Positions 1 through 5,334 of a stretch of 5,335 nucleotides of DNA are shown here, one piece after another. The stretch comes from Chitinophagaceae bacterium. GTDB lineage: Bacteria > Bacteroidota > Bacteroidia > Chitinophagales > Chitinophagaceae. The translations under genes and the position numbers were made by a program. Within the stretch, counting starts at the first letter, position 1; every line of letters starts with the position of its first letter. The stretch is taken from positions 1 through 5,335 of the forward strand of contig DPWF01000412.1 in the NCBI GenBank assembly GCA_003526435.1, read 5' to 3'. The notes under the pieces were generated by a model that searched no databases, was not told where the DNA came from, and saw only the letters and a list, made by a program, of their open reading frames with translations.

Positions 1-1
1 A

Positions 2-241
2 GCGGCTTGGTTAAAAGATCAAGGTGAAAACTACACATTGGCGGGTTCTATGGCTAAATTATTTGCCAGTAAAGTAGCAATGGATGTAACTGTAGAGGCT
101 GTTCAAATTCACGGTGGTTATGGTTTTGTAAAAGAATACCATGTTGAAAGACTGATGCGCGATGCCAAGATTACACAGATTTATGAAGGGACGAGTGAGG
201 TGCAAAGGATTGTGATTAGCAGGAGCATTTTGAATAAGTAA
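2..241 (+). CDS. Acyl-CoA dehydrogenase, C-terminal fragment (5' end outside window)
   Basis: The frame is open from the left edge and ends at TAA 239-241, giving 79 visible residues. They match the C-terminal helical domain of acyl-CoA dehydrogenases, FAD enzymes that oxidise acyl-CoA to trans-2-enoyl-CoA in fatty-acid or branched amino-acid breakdown, passing electrons to ETF in the cytoplasm. Visible family motifs are QIHGGYG and, near the end, the [17 protein letters not shown] block. The Glu of IYEGT (codon 185-187) corresponds to the catalytic base of medium- and short-chain enzymes (Glu376 in mammalian MCAD). Full-length members are about 380-600 aa, so most of the protein lies upstream. 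Substrate chain length cannot be told from this piece. The gene is followed by stem-loops and a terminator, so it appears to end its transcription unit. Confidence 0.93.
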   Translation, partial: AAWLKDQGENYTLAGSMAKLFASKVAMDVTVEAVQIHGGYGFVKEYHVERLMRDAKITQIYEGTSEVQRIVISRSILNK

Positions 242-262
242 AAAGTCAAAATTCAAAAGTTA
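242..262 (+). repeat. A-rich heptad tract directly after the stop codon
   Basis: Three 7-base units follow the TAA with no gap: AAAGTCA, AAATTCA and AAAGTTA. The same kind of tract, in the same orientation relative to the gene, follows the stop of the ABC-F gene at the other end of the window (3937-3971). Tracts of this type are, as I recall, common in Bacteroidota intergenic DNA; their function is unknown. Confidence 0.5.
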
Positions 263-263
263 A

Positions 264-280
264 AAAAGCATTTTGCTTTT
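264..280. other. Small A/T-closed stem-loop
   Basis: AAAAGCA (264-270) pairs perfectly with TGCTTTT (274-280) around a TTT loop, giving a 7-bp stem. It is the first of three consecutive hairpins after the acyl-CoA dehydrogenase. Its 3' arm ends in four T, so it may be a weak terminator, but the stem has low GC. Confidence 0.35.
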
Positions 281-283
281 GCG

Positions 284-306
284 CCCTCTTTGCGAAGCAG
301 AGAGGG
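284..306. repeat. REP-like stem-loop with a GCGAAGC tip
   Basis: CCCTCTTTGC (284-293) pairs with GCAGAGAGGG (297-306) over 10 bp, including one T-G wobble, closed by a GAA triloop. The tip GCGAAGC (292-298) is the known unusually stable DNA mini-hairpin. It is followed by TTGGGTGAG rather than a T-run, so it is not a standard terminator. The pattern of a C/T-rich arm, a G/A-rich arm and then a GGGTGAG tail resembles dispersed extragenic palindromes seen in Bacteroidota; membership of such a family is inferred. Confidence 0.5.
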
Positions 307-326
307 TTGGGTGAGTTGAAAAATTT

Positions 327-363
327 AATTGCGAAACTTGAAAAGGGTTTCGCAATTTTTTTT
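327..363 (+). terminator. Intrinsic terminator after the acyl-CoA dehydrogenase
   Basis: AATTGCGAAAC (327-337) and GTTTCGCAATT (347-357) form a perfect 11-bp stem with a 9-base loop, and an uninterrupted T-run covers 356-363. This is a textbook rho-independent terminator on the plus strand. It ends the acyl-CoA dehydrogenase unit and separates it from the TIR-TPR gene, which should therefore have its own promoter. Confidence 0.85.
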
Positions 364-435
364 GTGCAGGCCAACTTGTCAACCATTTGGTGAATTGATT
401 AAATGTTTTTGTATTAAAAATATTGTAAATTTATG

Positions 436-447
436 AGTTAGCTAACT
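436..447. promoter_or_regulatory. Perfect 12-bp palindrome upstream of the TIR-TPR gene
   Basis: AGTTAGCTAACT is a perfect dyad whose last base is 20 bases before the ATG at 468. The location fits an operator or the start of the mRNA leader, so it may be the control point of the gene. No convincing Bacteroidota promoter (TTTG then TAnnTTTG at normal spacing) could be placed around it; the best -7-like match is TAAATTTA at 426-433, lacking the final G. A chance palindrome in AT-rich DNA is possible. Confidence 0.35.
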
Positions 448-467
448 TAATAATAAGTTTAAAACTT

Positions 468-1914
468 ATGAGTAAACCAAAACTTTTTATAGGCTCTTCC
501 GTTGAAGGATTAGAAGTTGCATATTCAATTCAGGAGAACTTGAAATATATTTCTGAATCGACAGTTTGGGATCAAGGAGTATTTAACCTCTCCGAGTCTA
601 CACTTGAATCTTTAATTAAAATTTTAGAAAATAGTGACTTTGGTGTTTTTGTTTTTTCCCCCTGATGATCATATCAAAATAAGGGGTAAAAAAGATCTAG
701 CTGTCCGGGATAACGTTTTATTTGAACTCGGGCTTTTTGTTGGAAAATTAGGAAGAAAGAGAAGTTTTATAGTGATTCCAGATAATAAAGAGTTTCACCT
801 TCCAACAGATTTAATCGGGATGACACCAGCTAAATATGAAACAAATCGAACAGACAAAAATATGCAAGCTGGGACAGGCAGTGCTTGCCATAAAATCCGA
901 GAAGCTGTAGCAAAAGAAGGGATCTTCAATGTAATTAATGAGGCCCCTGAAGCAGACAATCGTGAAAAAGAAAAGCCGCAAAAGAAAGAAGATTGGGTTG
1001 ATTATATTTTTGTAAAAAAAGATTATGATAAAGCAATAAATATTTTAAAGAGAAAAATTCGTTCTGAAAAAAATGCTGATGAGAAAATTAATTTGAAAGG
1101 ATGGTTGTGCTATGCAGAATTTGAGAAAAATACCATTTTCGGAACTAGAGAATATGAGAACCTTTTGACAGAGTACCCTGACAATAATCTTGCTTATATT
1201 TCTTATGCTGACAATTTGTTTTGGAATAATTCATTTGCCAAATCCATTGAAATTATTGAGAAAGGGCTAGTTAATTGTGAACGAAAAATTACACTCTTAA
1301 ATTTAAAGGCAAAGAATTTATGGGCTCTTAATCAAAAGGATGATGCAATTGCTTTGCTTAATTCTGCAATTGAATATAGTAAAGATGAGTTGCTTTTTTC
1401 AACACTTGCTGATTATTATAATGAAATTGATAGAAAAAAAGATGCTATAAATTTACTTCATCAAGCATATTATATTTTCCCTAAAAATGAAAACATTATT
1501 TATAAATTAGCAAGGGCATCCTATGATGTTGACCAAAAAGAGATTTGTATTTTTTTGTATAAAGAACTGTTGTATCAATTCCCGAAAAAATCCACATACT
1601 GGTGCTTACTCGGTAATGCATACCTTGATTTGTCATTAGAAAACCTAGCGTTAAGTGCTTATGAAAAGGCTGCTGAATTATCAGAAAATAAAGAAGGATG
1701 GATTTTTGATAATATAGGCAATTTATACAACAACAAAAATTTATATGATAAAGCTGAGGAAAACCTAAAAATTGCTTTAGAATTAAATAACAAATCCGAA
1801 TATACTCACAGTAGACTTTCTTCTGTATTTTCTTCAAAACAAGAAGAGCAAAAGAAATTAAATGAAATTATCTCTACAGCCAAAATTAAATTGAGTTCAA
1901 ATCAATTGTTATAA
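468..1914 (+). CDS. TIR-like (CBASS/Pycsar effector type)-TPR protein, interrupted by a frameshift
   Basis: Two overlapping frames together encode one protein. Frame one (468-665) gives the first 65 residues; frame two continues from 664 to TAA at 1912-1914. Joined at Pro65-Asp66 they give about 481 aa. Residues 1 to about 155 match the TIR-like domain formerly called nucleotide-binding (PF10137), used by CBASS/Pycsar effectors and TIR-STING: KLFIGSSVEGLEVA at the N-terminus, WDQGVF, SPDD at the junction, RDNVLFELGLFVGKLGR, then LPTDLIGMTPAKY. Glu86 in FELG is in the position of the NAD+-cleaving glutamate. A charged linker (about 158-175) leads to about eight TPR-like units (about 176-460) with typical A/Y/L spacing. 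NAD+ depletion on phage sensing is inferred. The second frame shows no decay over 416 codons, so the break is recent, a sequence error, or bypassed. The ATG at 468 was chosen because it opens the first beta strand; ATG 634 would delete it. GC is far below that of the neighbours. Confidence 0.82.
652..665 (+). other. Frameshift site T6C5-TGA inside the TIR domain
   Basis: Six T (652-657) and five C (658-662) are followed by TGA (663-665), which is in frame with the upstream part. The in-frame reading is TTT-TCC-CCC-TGA. Slipping forward one base at CCC (to CCT) or losing one C gives Ser-Pro-Asp-Asp, the residues expected for the family, and continues in the long downstream frame. CCC followed by a slow stop is a known type of +1 shift-prone context, but no Shine-Dalgarno-like stimulator like that of prfB lies just upstream. 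A homopolymer sequencing error is the simplest alternative. Confidence 0.75.
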
Positions 1915-1958
1915 ATGTCTTCTTTCTCAGCAGAGTTTTGGAAATAGAAGAAGTTCGT

Positions 1959-1990
1959 CGAAGAGTCTCCGAGGTGCAAGGGACTCTTCG
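1959..1990. other. Strong intergenic stem-loop between convergent genes
   Basis: CGAAGAGTC (1959-1967) pairs with GACTCTTCG (1982-1990), extended inward by one T-G and one C-G pair to an 11-bp stem with a 10-base loop (1970-1979). It lies 45 bases after the TIR-TPR stop and before the end of the convergent membrane-protein gene. There is no T-run on either side, so it is either a REP-type element or a non-canonical 3' end for both transcripts. Confidence 0.5.
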
Positions 1991-2037
1991 TGTTACACAG
2001 CCGGCGTGTTGCATTTGCTTTTGTTACAGTTAACAGA

Positions 2038-2313
2038 CTAATTGTAAACTACCTGCCAAACCCCAACCCCAAACAATACCAAAGAAAGCACCGGCCATAT
2101 GCTATCCATTCCTTTGGCGCGAAACAAATTCCGGATGGCAAGGGCGGCCAATAATACAGGTAAAATGAGCATGGGCAACCACATCAGTTCAAATAATGCT
2201 CCTATGAAAGCAATGCTGTAAACATTAAAATGTTTTCCCGTAAACCAGAATAGCACAACGCCTACCATCACGAGGAAGAGGGTGCGATTGCGTATGTTGA
2301 GGATTTTCTTCAT
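2038..2313 (-). CDS. Small integral membrane protein, function unknown
   Basis: The frame runs from ATG 2313-2311 to TAG 2040-2038, giving 91 aa. I do not recognise a family. The protein starts with a basic MKKILNIRNR segment and then shows hydrophobic stretches at about residues 11-25, 36-60 and 72-89, separated by short polar loops (GKHFN and RNLFRAKGMD). This suggests two or three inner-membrane helices, with the basic ends probably cytoplasmic. A longer frame begins at 2382, but its extra 23 codons fall in palindromic repeat A and read as translated repeat, so the MKK start is preferred. It is convergent with the TIR-TPR gene and has no operon partner. Codon use looks like that of the higher-GC neighbours. 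The absence of recognised motifs leaves its role open. Confidence 0.7.
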   Translation of the reverse strand: MKKILNIRNRTLFLVMVGVVLFWFTGKHFNVYSIAFIGALFELMWLPMLILPVLLAALAIRNLFRAKGMDSIWPVLSLVLFGVGVWQVVYN

Positions 2314-2332
2314 GCAACATAAATATAATTTT

Positions 2333-2396
2333 TTCTGTGTACTGCTGTGTGCTCTGTGGCAATTAACTGCCACTGAAGGCACTGAAATGCACAGAA
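2333..2396. repeat. Dispersed palindromic repeat, copy A
   Basis: This is an imperfect 64-base palindrome. TTCTGTG at 2333-2339 pairs with CACAGAA at 2390-2396, and the core GTGGCA (2356-2361) pairs with TGCCAC (2368-2373) around ATTAAC. It is closely similar to copy B at 3827-3890, and because of the dyad it aligns to B in both orientations. It overlaps no credible coding sequence and sits 20 bases upstream of the small membrane-protein start. The CTGTGT/CTCTGTGGCA wording resembles intergenic repeats I recall from many Bacteroidota genomes. Confidence 0.75.
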
Positions 2397-2701
2397 GAAT
2401 ATGTAATAAAAAATGTTCAGCCTTTTTGTTTTTCTAAAGCCTCTTCATGAAACAAAAATGTTATAACATTTTTTTTACAAGTTTCCAGAACAAAATTATT
2501 TCTACATCTGTTTAATCTTAACCCTTGCAGATGAAACCTTGAAAGCAATGTGTAATTATACACATGACCCACTGATGAACCCTTATACATCCGGCATGTG
2601 ATTTGTTTATTGTGTATGGTGCTGAAGACTGCAGCTATCAGTACAACATAGCAACAAATCATTGTTGTTCGCATTCATTGTAAAAAATAAAAAACAAATT
2701 G
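2397..2701. other. Intergenic region without a supported gene
   Basis: About 300 bases between palindrome A and the cupin-like frame. It is AT-rich, with an 18-base dyad at 2548-2565 (arms ATGTGTA and TACACAT around ATTA) that could be an operator. A TAATTTTG on the minus strand (2498-2491) matches the Bacteroidota -7 element TAnnTTTG, but no -33 partner was found. An 85-aa minus-strand frame (2417-2674) has no recognisable domain and mixed composition, so it is not called as a gene. The promoter of the fasciclin gene is presumably in this stretch or in the following 170 bases. Confidence 0.5.
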
Positions 2702-2854
2702 ATGGAAACGTACACGTATCCAACTGATCAATCTATGTCTGTACTACAGCCCTGGCAACAAATTTTTTTGTTGCTGCATGGAAAGGGTCGTTTACAAATA
2801 GATACAGACACTGCTATTTATCAGACCAATATTTTTTACATATCCAATCATTAA
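2702..2854 (+). CDS. Short cupin-like frame, possible remnant of an AraC-type regulator
   Basis: ATG 2702 to TAA 2852-2854 encodes 50 aa. From residue 15 onward it reads LQPWQQIFLLLHGKGRLQID and then ends in YQTNIFYISNH. This has the spacing and character of the N-terminal sugar-binding cupin arm of AraC-family regulators (a hydrophobic strand, G-K-G, then an I-D strand, then a strand ending in FFISP). Full regulators are about 280-300 aa with a C-terminal HTH; here the frame stops just after the FYIS strand and no HTH is visible downstream. It lies 18 bases before the fasciclin start, so co-transcription is likely if both are expressed. A gene remnant is the preferred view; a genuine small protein or a chance frame are alternatives. 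The DNA includes a perfect 8-bp inverted repeat (2755-2762 with 2767-2774). Confidence 0.4.
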   Translation: METYTYPTDQSMSVLQPWQQIFLLLHGKGRLQIDTDTAIYQTNIFYISNH

Positions 2855-2872
2855 CAAACTAAAAAACAACTT

Positions 2873-3799
2873 ATGATCAAGCACACCAAAGTTTTGATGT
2901 TGGCAAGTATGTTATTATTCATGCTGGTTTCCTGCAAGAAAGATGAAGCCGTACCTGCTAAAACCATTGCTGCGCTGGTTACTGAAAATGCAAATTTATC
3001 TTTGTTAAGAGTAGCTGTGGTGAGGGCTGGTTTGGTAGAAACATTATCGGGTCAGGGTACATTTACTGTTTTCGCTCCCGATAATACTGCATTTACTGCT
3101 GCCGGACTGGGTACAGAAGCAGCTATTAATGCAGTACCGGAAGCTACGCTTCGTCAAATTCTTTTATACCATGTTCTGGCTCAGGAATATACATCGGGTA
3201 GCATACCATCAGCTACAACCGAATTAAACACAGCAGCAGATGCACGGGTATATGTTACCAAAAACAGCAATGGTGTATTTGTAAACGGCGCTGCTGTTAC
3301 CGCAGCAGATATTGATGCTCAGAATGGGGTAGTGCATGTGGTGAATAAAGTATTGATGCCTCCACCCGGTAACCTGGTGCAACTGGCACAGGCCAATACC
3401 AATTTATCATTTCTTGTTGCGGCAGTTGTGAGAGCGAGTCAGGGTACCACCAATGTGGCAGCCGTTTTATCAGGTGCCGGACCATTCACTGTATTTGCGC
3501 CTACCAATACTGCTTTTCAGAATGCCGGTTTCCCTACCATCGAATCTATACAGCAGGCAGATCCTAACACCCTTGCTTCTATTCTTACTTATCATGTAAT
3601 AGCAGCAAGGGTATTTTCATCTGATCTTACCGAAGGTGCAAGACCTGCTACCCTGAATGGAGCCAATGTTACTATTACACTTACAGGTGGAGCCAAAGTA
3701 AAAGGCAATTCAAATAATACGGCATCCAATATTACCAGTACCAATATCATTGCCAGCAATGGCGTGGTACATGTAATTGATGCAGTATTACTGCCTTAA
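2873..3799 (+). CDS. Fasciclin (FAS1) domain lipoprotein, two tandem FAS1 domains
   Basis: This encodes 308 aa from ATG 2873 to TAA 3797-3799. Residues 1-20 are a lipoprotein signal peptide with lipobox LVSC; Cys21 would be lipidated. The following KKDE matches the charged export signal that sends Bacteroidota lipoproteins to the outer face of the outer membrane. Two FAS1 domains follow, at about 31-164 and 166-308. Each has the H1 motif (FTVFAPDNTAF at 64-74; FTVFAPTNTAF at 205-215), a central YH (99-100; 240-241) and the H2 motif (GVVHVVNKVLMP at 152-163; GVVHVIDAVLLP at 297-308). FAS1 proteins act in cell-surface adhesion or matrix binding; the ligand here is unknown. The domains are diverged duplicates. 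The start is set by the signal peptide; the leader is A-rich without a Shine-Dalgarno site, as usual in the phylum. The protein ends right at the second H2 strand, so it appears complete. Confidence 0.93.
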   Translation: MIKHTKVLMLASMLLFMLVSCKKDEAVPAKTIAALVTENANLSLLRVAVVRAGLVETLSGQGTFTVFAPDNTAFTAAGLGTEAAINAVPEATLRQILLYHVLAQEYTSGSIPSATTELNTAADARVYVTKNSNGVFVNGAAVTAADIDAQNGVVHVVNKVLMPPPGNLVQLAQANTNLSFLVAAVVRASQGTTNVAAVLSGAGPFTVFAPTNTAFQNAGFPTIESIQQADPNTLASILTYHVIAARVFSSDLTEGARPATLNGANVTITLTGGAKVKGNSNNTASNITSTNIIASNGVVHVIDAVLLP

Positions 3800-3826
3800 G
3801 CAGGACTTTGTAAATGATACATTTTT

Positions 3827-3890
3827 TTCTGTGTAATTCTGTGTTCTCAGTGGCAGTTAATTGCCACTGAAGACACAGAAGTGCACTGAA
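3827..3890. repeat. Dispersed palindromic repeat, copy B
   Basis: The inner 44 bases (3837-3880) form a near-perfect palindrome: TTCTGTGT (3837-3844) with ACACAGAA (3873-3880), and CAGTGGCA (3848-3855) with TGCCACTG (3862-3869) around GTTAAT. The flanks also align with copy A. It begins 27 bases after the fasciclin stop, in the gap between the convergent fasciclin and ABC-F genes. A hairpin of this size could protect or end mRNA 3' ends, but there is no T-run following it. Confidence 0.78.
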
Positions 3891-3895
3891 AATTC

Positions 3896-3926
3896 GCTTG
3901 TATGTGGAGTTGCTCAACATACAAGC
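3896..3926. terminator. Stem-loop between convergent genes, possible bidirectional transcript end
   Basis: GCTTGTATGT (3896-3905) pairs perfectly with ACATACAAGC (3917-3926). A mismatch and a GAG/CTC pairing extend it to a tight TTG loop. It lies midway between the ends of the fasciclin and ABC-F genes. T-rich DNA comes only 14 bases later on the plus strand, and only TTTT follows after four bases on the minus strand, so it is an imperfect intrinsic terminator for either gene. Confidence 0.45.
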
Positions 3927-3936
3927 ATCGTCAATC

Positions 3937-3971
3937 ACTCTTTTGACTTTTTAATTTTGATTTTTGAATTT
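3937..3971 (-). repeat. A-rich heptad tract after the ABC-F stop codon
   Basis: Read on the minus strand one base after the ABC-F TAA, five 7-base units follow: AAATTCA, AAAATCA, AAATTAA, AAAGTCA and AAAGAGT. Unit types AAATTCA and AAAGTCA are shared with the tract after the acyl-CoA dehydrogenase stop (242-262), in the same orientation relative to the gene. Confidence 0.5.
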
Positions 3972-3972
3972 C

Positions 3973-5334
3973 TTACCCTTCCATCTCCATCACTAACTCA
4001 AACACTTCCTCATACTCTTTATTCAGCTCATTCCATTTAGCCTGTGTTTGTTTATATGCCGCTTCGAGTTCCTGAAATTTTTTTGGGTCTGAATAATTGG
4101 ATGGATCGCCCAATGCCGCTTCCTGTTTTGCTTTTTCTTCCTTGCATTTATTCAGCTCTGTTTCGAGGTTGGTAAGTCTGCGTTTCTGTTTCTGTAATTC
4201 TTTCTGCTTCTCCCTGTCAATCGCCTGGTTGTTGGTTGCATTCGCTTTTTCCTCTTTCACAACAACAACTTCTTTCTTCACCTCAACCTCAACTGACTTC
4301 TCTTTCGGACTTTCGGACTTCCGGTCTCCCTGACTTCCCTTTATCTTCTCCATTCTTTCATTCCACTCCACCCATTCCTGGTAAGTACCCTTAAACTCTT
4401 TGATCTGGTGATCCACAATCTCCCAGATTTTATTGGCCGTCTTCGAAATAAAATATCGGTCGTGACTTACGAGAATGATACTGCCTTCATATTTATTCAA
4501 TGCTTCTGCCAGCAGTTCCACCGAGTGCATGTCGAGGTGGTTGGTAGGTTCATCGAGAATGAGGAAGTTGGCTTTGCTTACAATGGTTTTGGCCAGTGCC
4601 ACACGTGCTTTTTCACCACCACTCAATACACGGATGCGTTTGTCTACATCATCACCACTGAAAAGGAAGGCACCTAATAAGGCACGCAGTTCCACATCGG
4701 TTTTTTTGCTGCCGCATTGTTGTAATTCTTCGAGTATGGTATTGGTTAATGTGAGTGCTTCTAACTGGTGCTGGGCATAGAAACTTTCTTCTACATTATG
4801 TCCCCATACACGCTCTCCCTCAAAAGGCTCTGTGCCACCCACCATTCGCAGTACGGTAGATTTACCTTTACCGTTGGCACCGATCAGTGCAATTTTATCG
4901 CCACGTTCTATTTCTGCATTGGCGGCATCTACAATCCTGATTTTGCCAAAATGTTTGGTAGCATTTTTTAATTCAACCAATACTTTACCCGGCACTTTAT
5001 CTAACTGGAAATTGATACGCAGATCGGGTCTTTCGAGTTTAACGTCTTCAATTTTTTCTATTTTGTCGAGGCGCTTCTGAATACTCTGTGCCTGTGCGGC
5101 CTTACTGGCTTTGGCTTTAAAGCGTTCAATAAAACGTTCCTGCTGACGAATATAATCCTGCTGGTTCTCAAAAGCTTTCTGCTGCATTTCTATACGCAGT
5201 GCTTTTTCTGTTTCATAGTAGGTATAGTCGCCCGAATAAATATGCAGTTCCTGCTGGTACACTTCCACAATCTTGTTCACCATTCTGTTGAGGAAGAATT
5301 TATCGTGGCTCACAATTACCACGCTGCCCTGGTA
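3973..5334 (-). CDS. ABC-F family ATPase, C-terminal three quarters (5' end outside window)
   Basis: The frame is open at the right edge and ends at TAA 3975-3973, giving 453 visible residues of an expected 620-650. ABC-F proteins are soluble twin-ATPase factors that act on the ribosome (translation rescue, assembly or antibiotic protection) and carry no membrane domain. Visible in order: the H-loop of the first ATPase domain (VIVSHDKFFL, residues 6-15); the helical inter-domain linker that contacts tRNA (about 35-100, with ERFIERFKAKASKA); the second ATPase domain with Walker A GANGKGKS (152-159), a Q-loop (FYAQ, Gln188), signature LSGGEK (237-242), Walker B FLILDEP (257-263) and H-loop SHD (290-292); then a Lys/Glu/Val-rich hinge and a C-terminal coiled coil (about 370-453) like those of Uup/YdiF-type members. 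All catalytic motifs of the second domain are intact. The subgroup cannot be fixed from this part, so no symbol is given. It is convergent with the fasciclin gene. Confidence 0.94.
   Translation of the reverse strand, partial: YQGSVVIVSHDKFFLNRMVNKIVEVYQQELHIYSGDYTYYETEKALRIEMQQKAFENQQDYIRQQERFIERFKAKASKAAQAQSIQKRLDKIEKIEDVKLERPDLRINFQLDKVPGKVLVELKNATKHFGKIRIVDAANAEIERGDKIALIGANGKGKSTVLRMVGGTEPFEGERVWGHNVEESFYAQHQLEALTLTNTILEELQQCGSKKTDVELRALLGAFLFSGDDVDKRIRVLSGGEKARVALAKTIVSKANFLILDEPTNHLDMHSVELLAEALNKYEGSIILVSHDRYFISKTANKIWEIVDHQIKEFKGTYQEWVEWNERMEKIKGSQGDRKSESPKEKSVEVEVKKEVVVVKEEKANATNNQAIDREKQKELQKQKRRLTNLETELNKCKEEKAKQEAALGDPSNYSDPKKFQELEAAYKQTQAKWNELNKEYEEVFELVMEMEG

Noticed and set aside
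404..467. Bacteroidota-type promoter for the TIR-TPR gene
   Set aside because: TTTTTG at 406-411 and TAAATTTA at 426-433 resemble the two boxes, but the 14-base gap is too short and the second lacks its final G; not enough to call.
634..665. ATG at 634 as an independent start of a TPR-only protein
   Set aside because: It would begin with MTLVFLFFPP, an out-of-frame reading of the last part of the TIR beta strand, and would remove the first half of the domain. The downstream sequence is a continuation of the upstream frame.
1496..1837. 113-aa minus-strand frame inside the TPR region
   Set aside because: It is antisense to a clearly coding TPR array in AT-rich DNA; its Tyr/Ile/Leu/Cys-rich composition is a shadow effect.
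2314..2382. Longer start (2382) for the small membrane protein
   Set aside because: The extra 23 codons coincide with palindromic repeat A and read as translated repeat; the MKK start at 2313 directly precedes the hydrophobic segments.
2417..2674. 85-aa minus-strand frame
   Set aside because: No domain, no coherent amino-acid composition, no gene-like leader. It is probably chance in non-coding DNA.
2755..2774. 8-bp inverted repeat GCAACAAA/TTTGTTGC with a TTTT loop as a terminator
   Set aside because: It lies inside the cupin-like frame, has no T tail and sits in AT-rich DNA; it is more likely chance or a coding constraint.
2990..3799. Fasciclin halves as a DNA-level tandem repeat
   Set aside because: The two FAS1 units are similar as protein but well diverged as DNA; this is ordinary domain duplication.
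3747..3938. 63-aa minus-strand frame
   Set aside because: It overlaps the end of the fasciclin gene and is made largely of palindromic repeat B and the adjacent stem-loop.
4097..5080. Several plus-strand frames opposite the ABC-F gene
   Set aside because: They are Ser/Phe/Leu-rich shadows of a strongly conserved ATPase read on the other strand.
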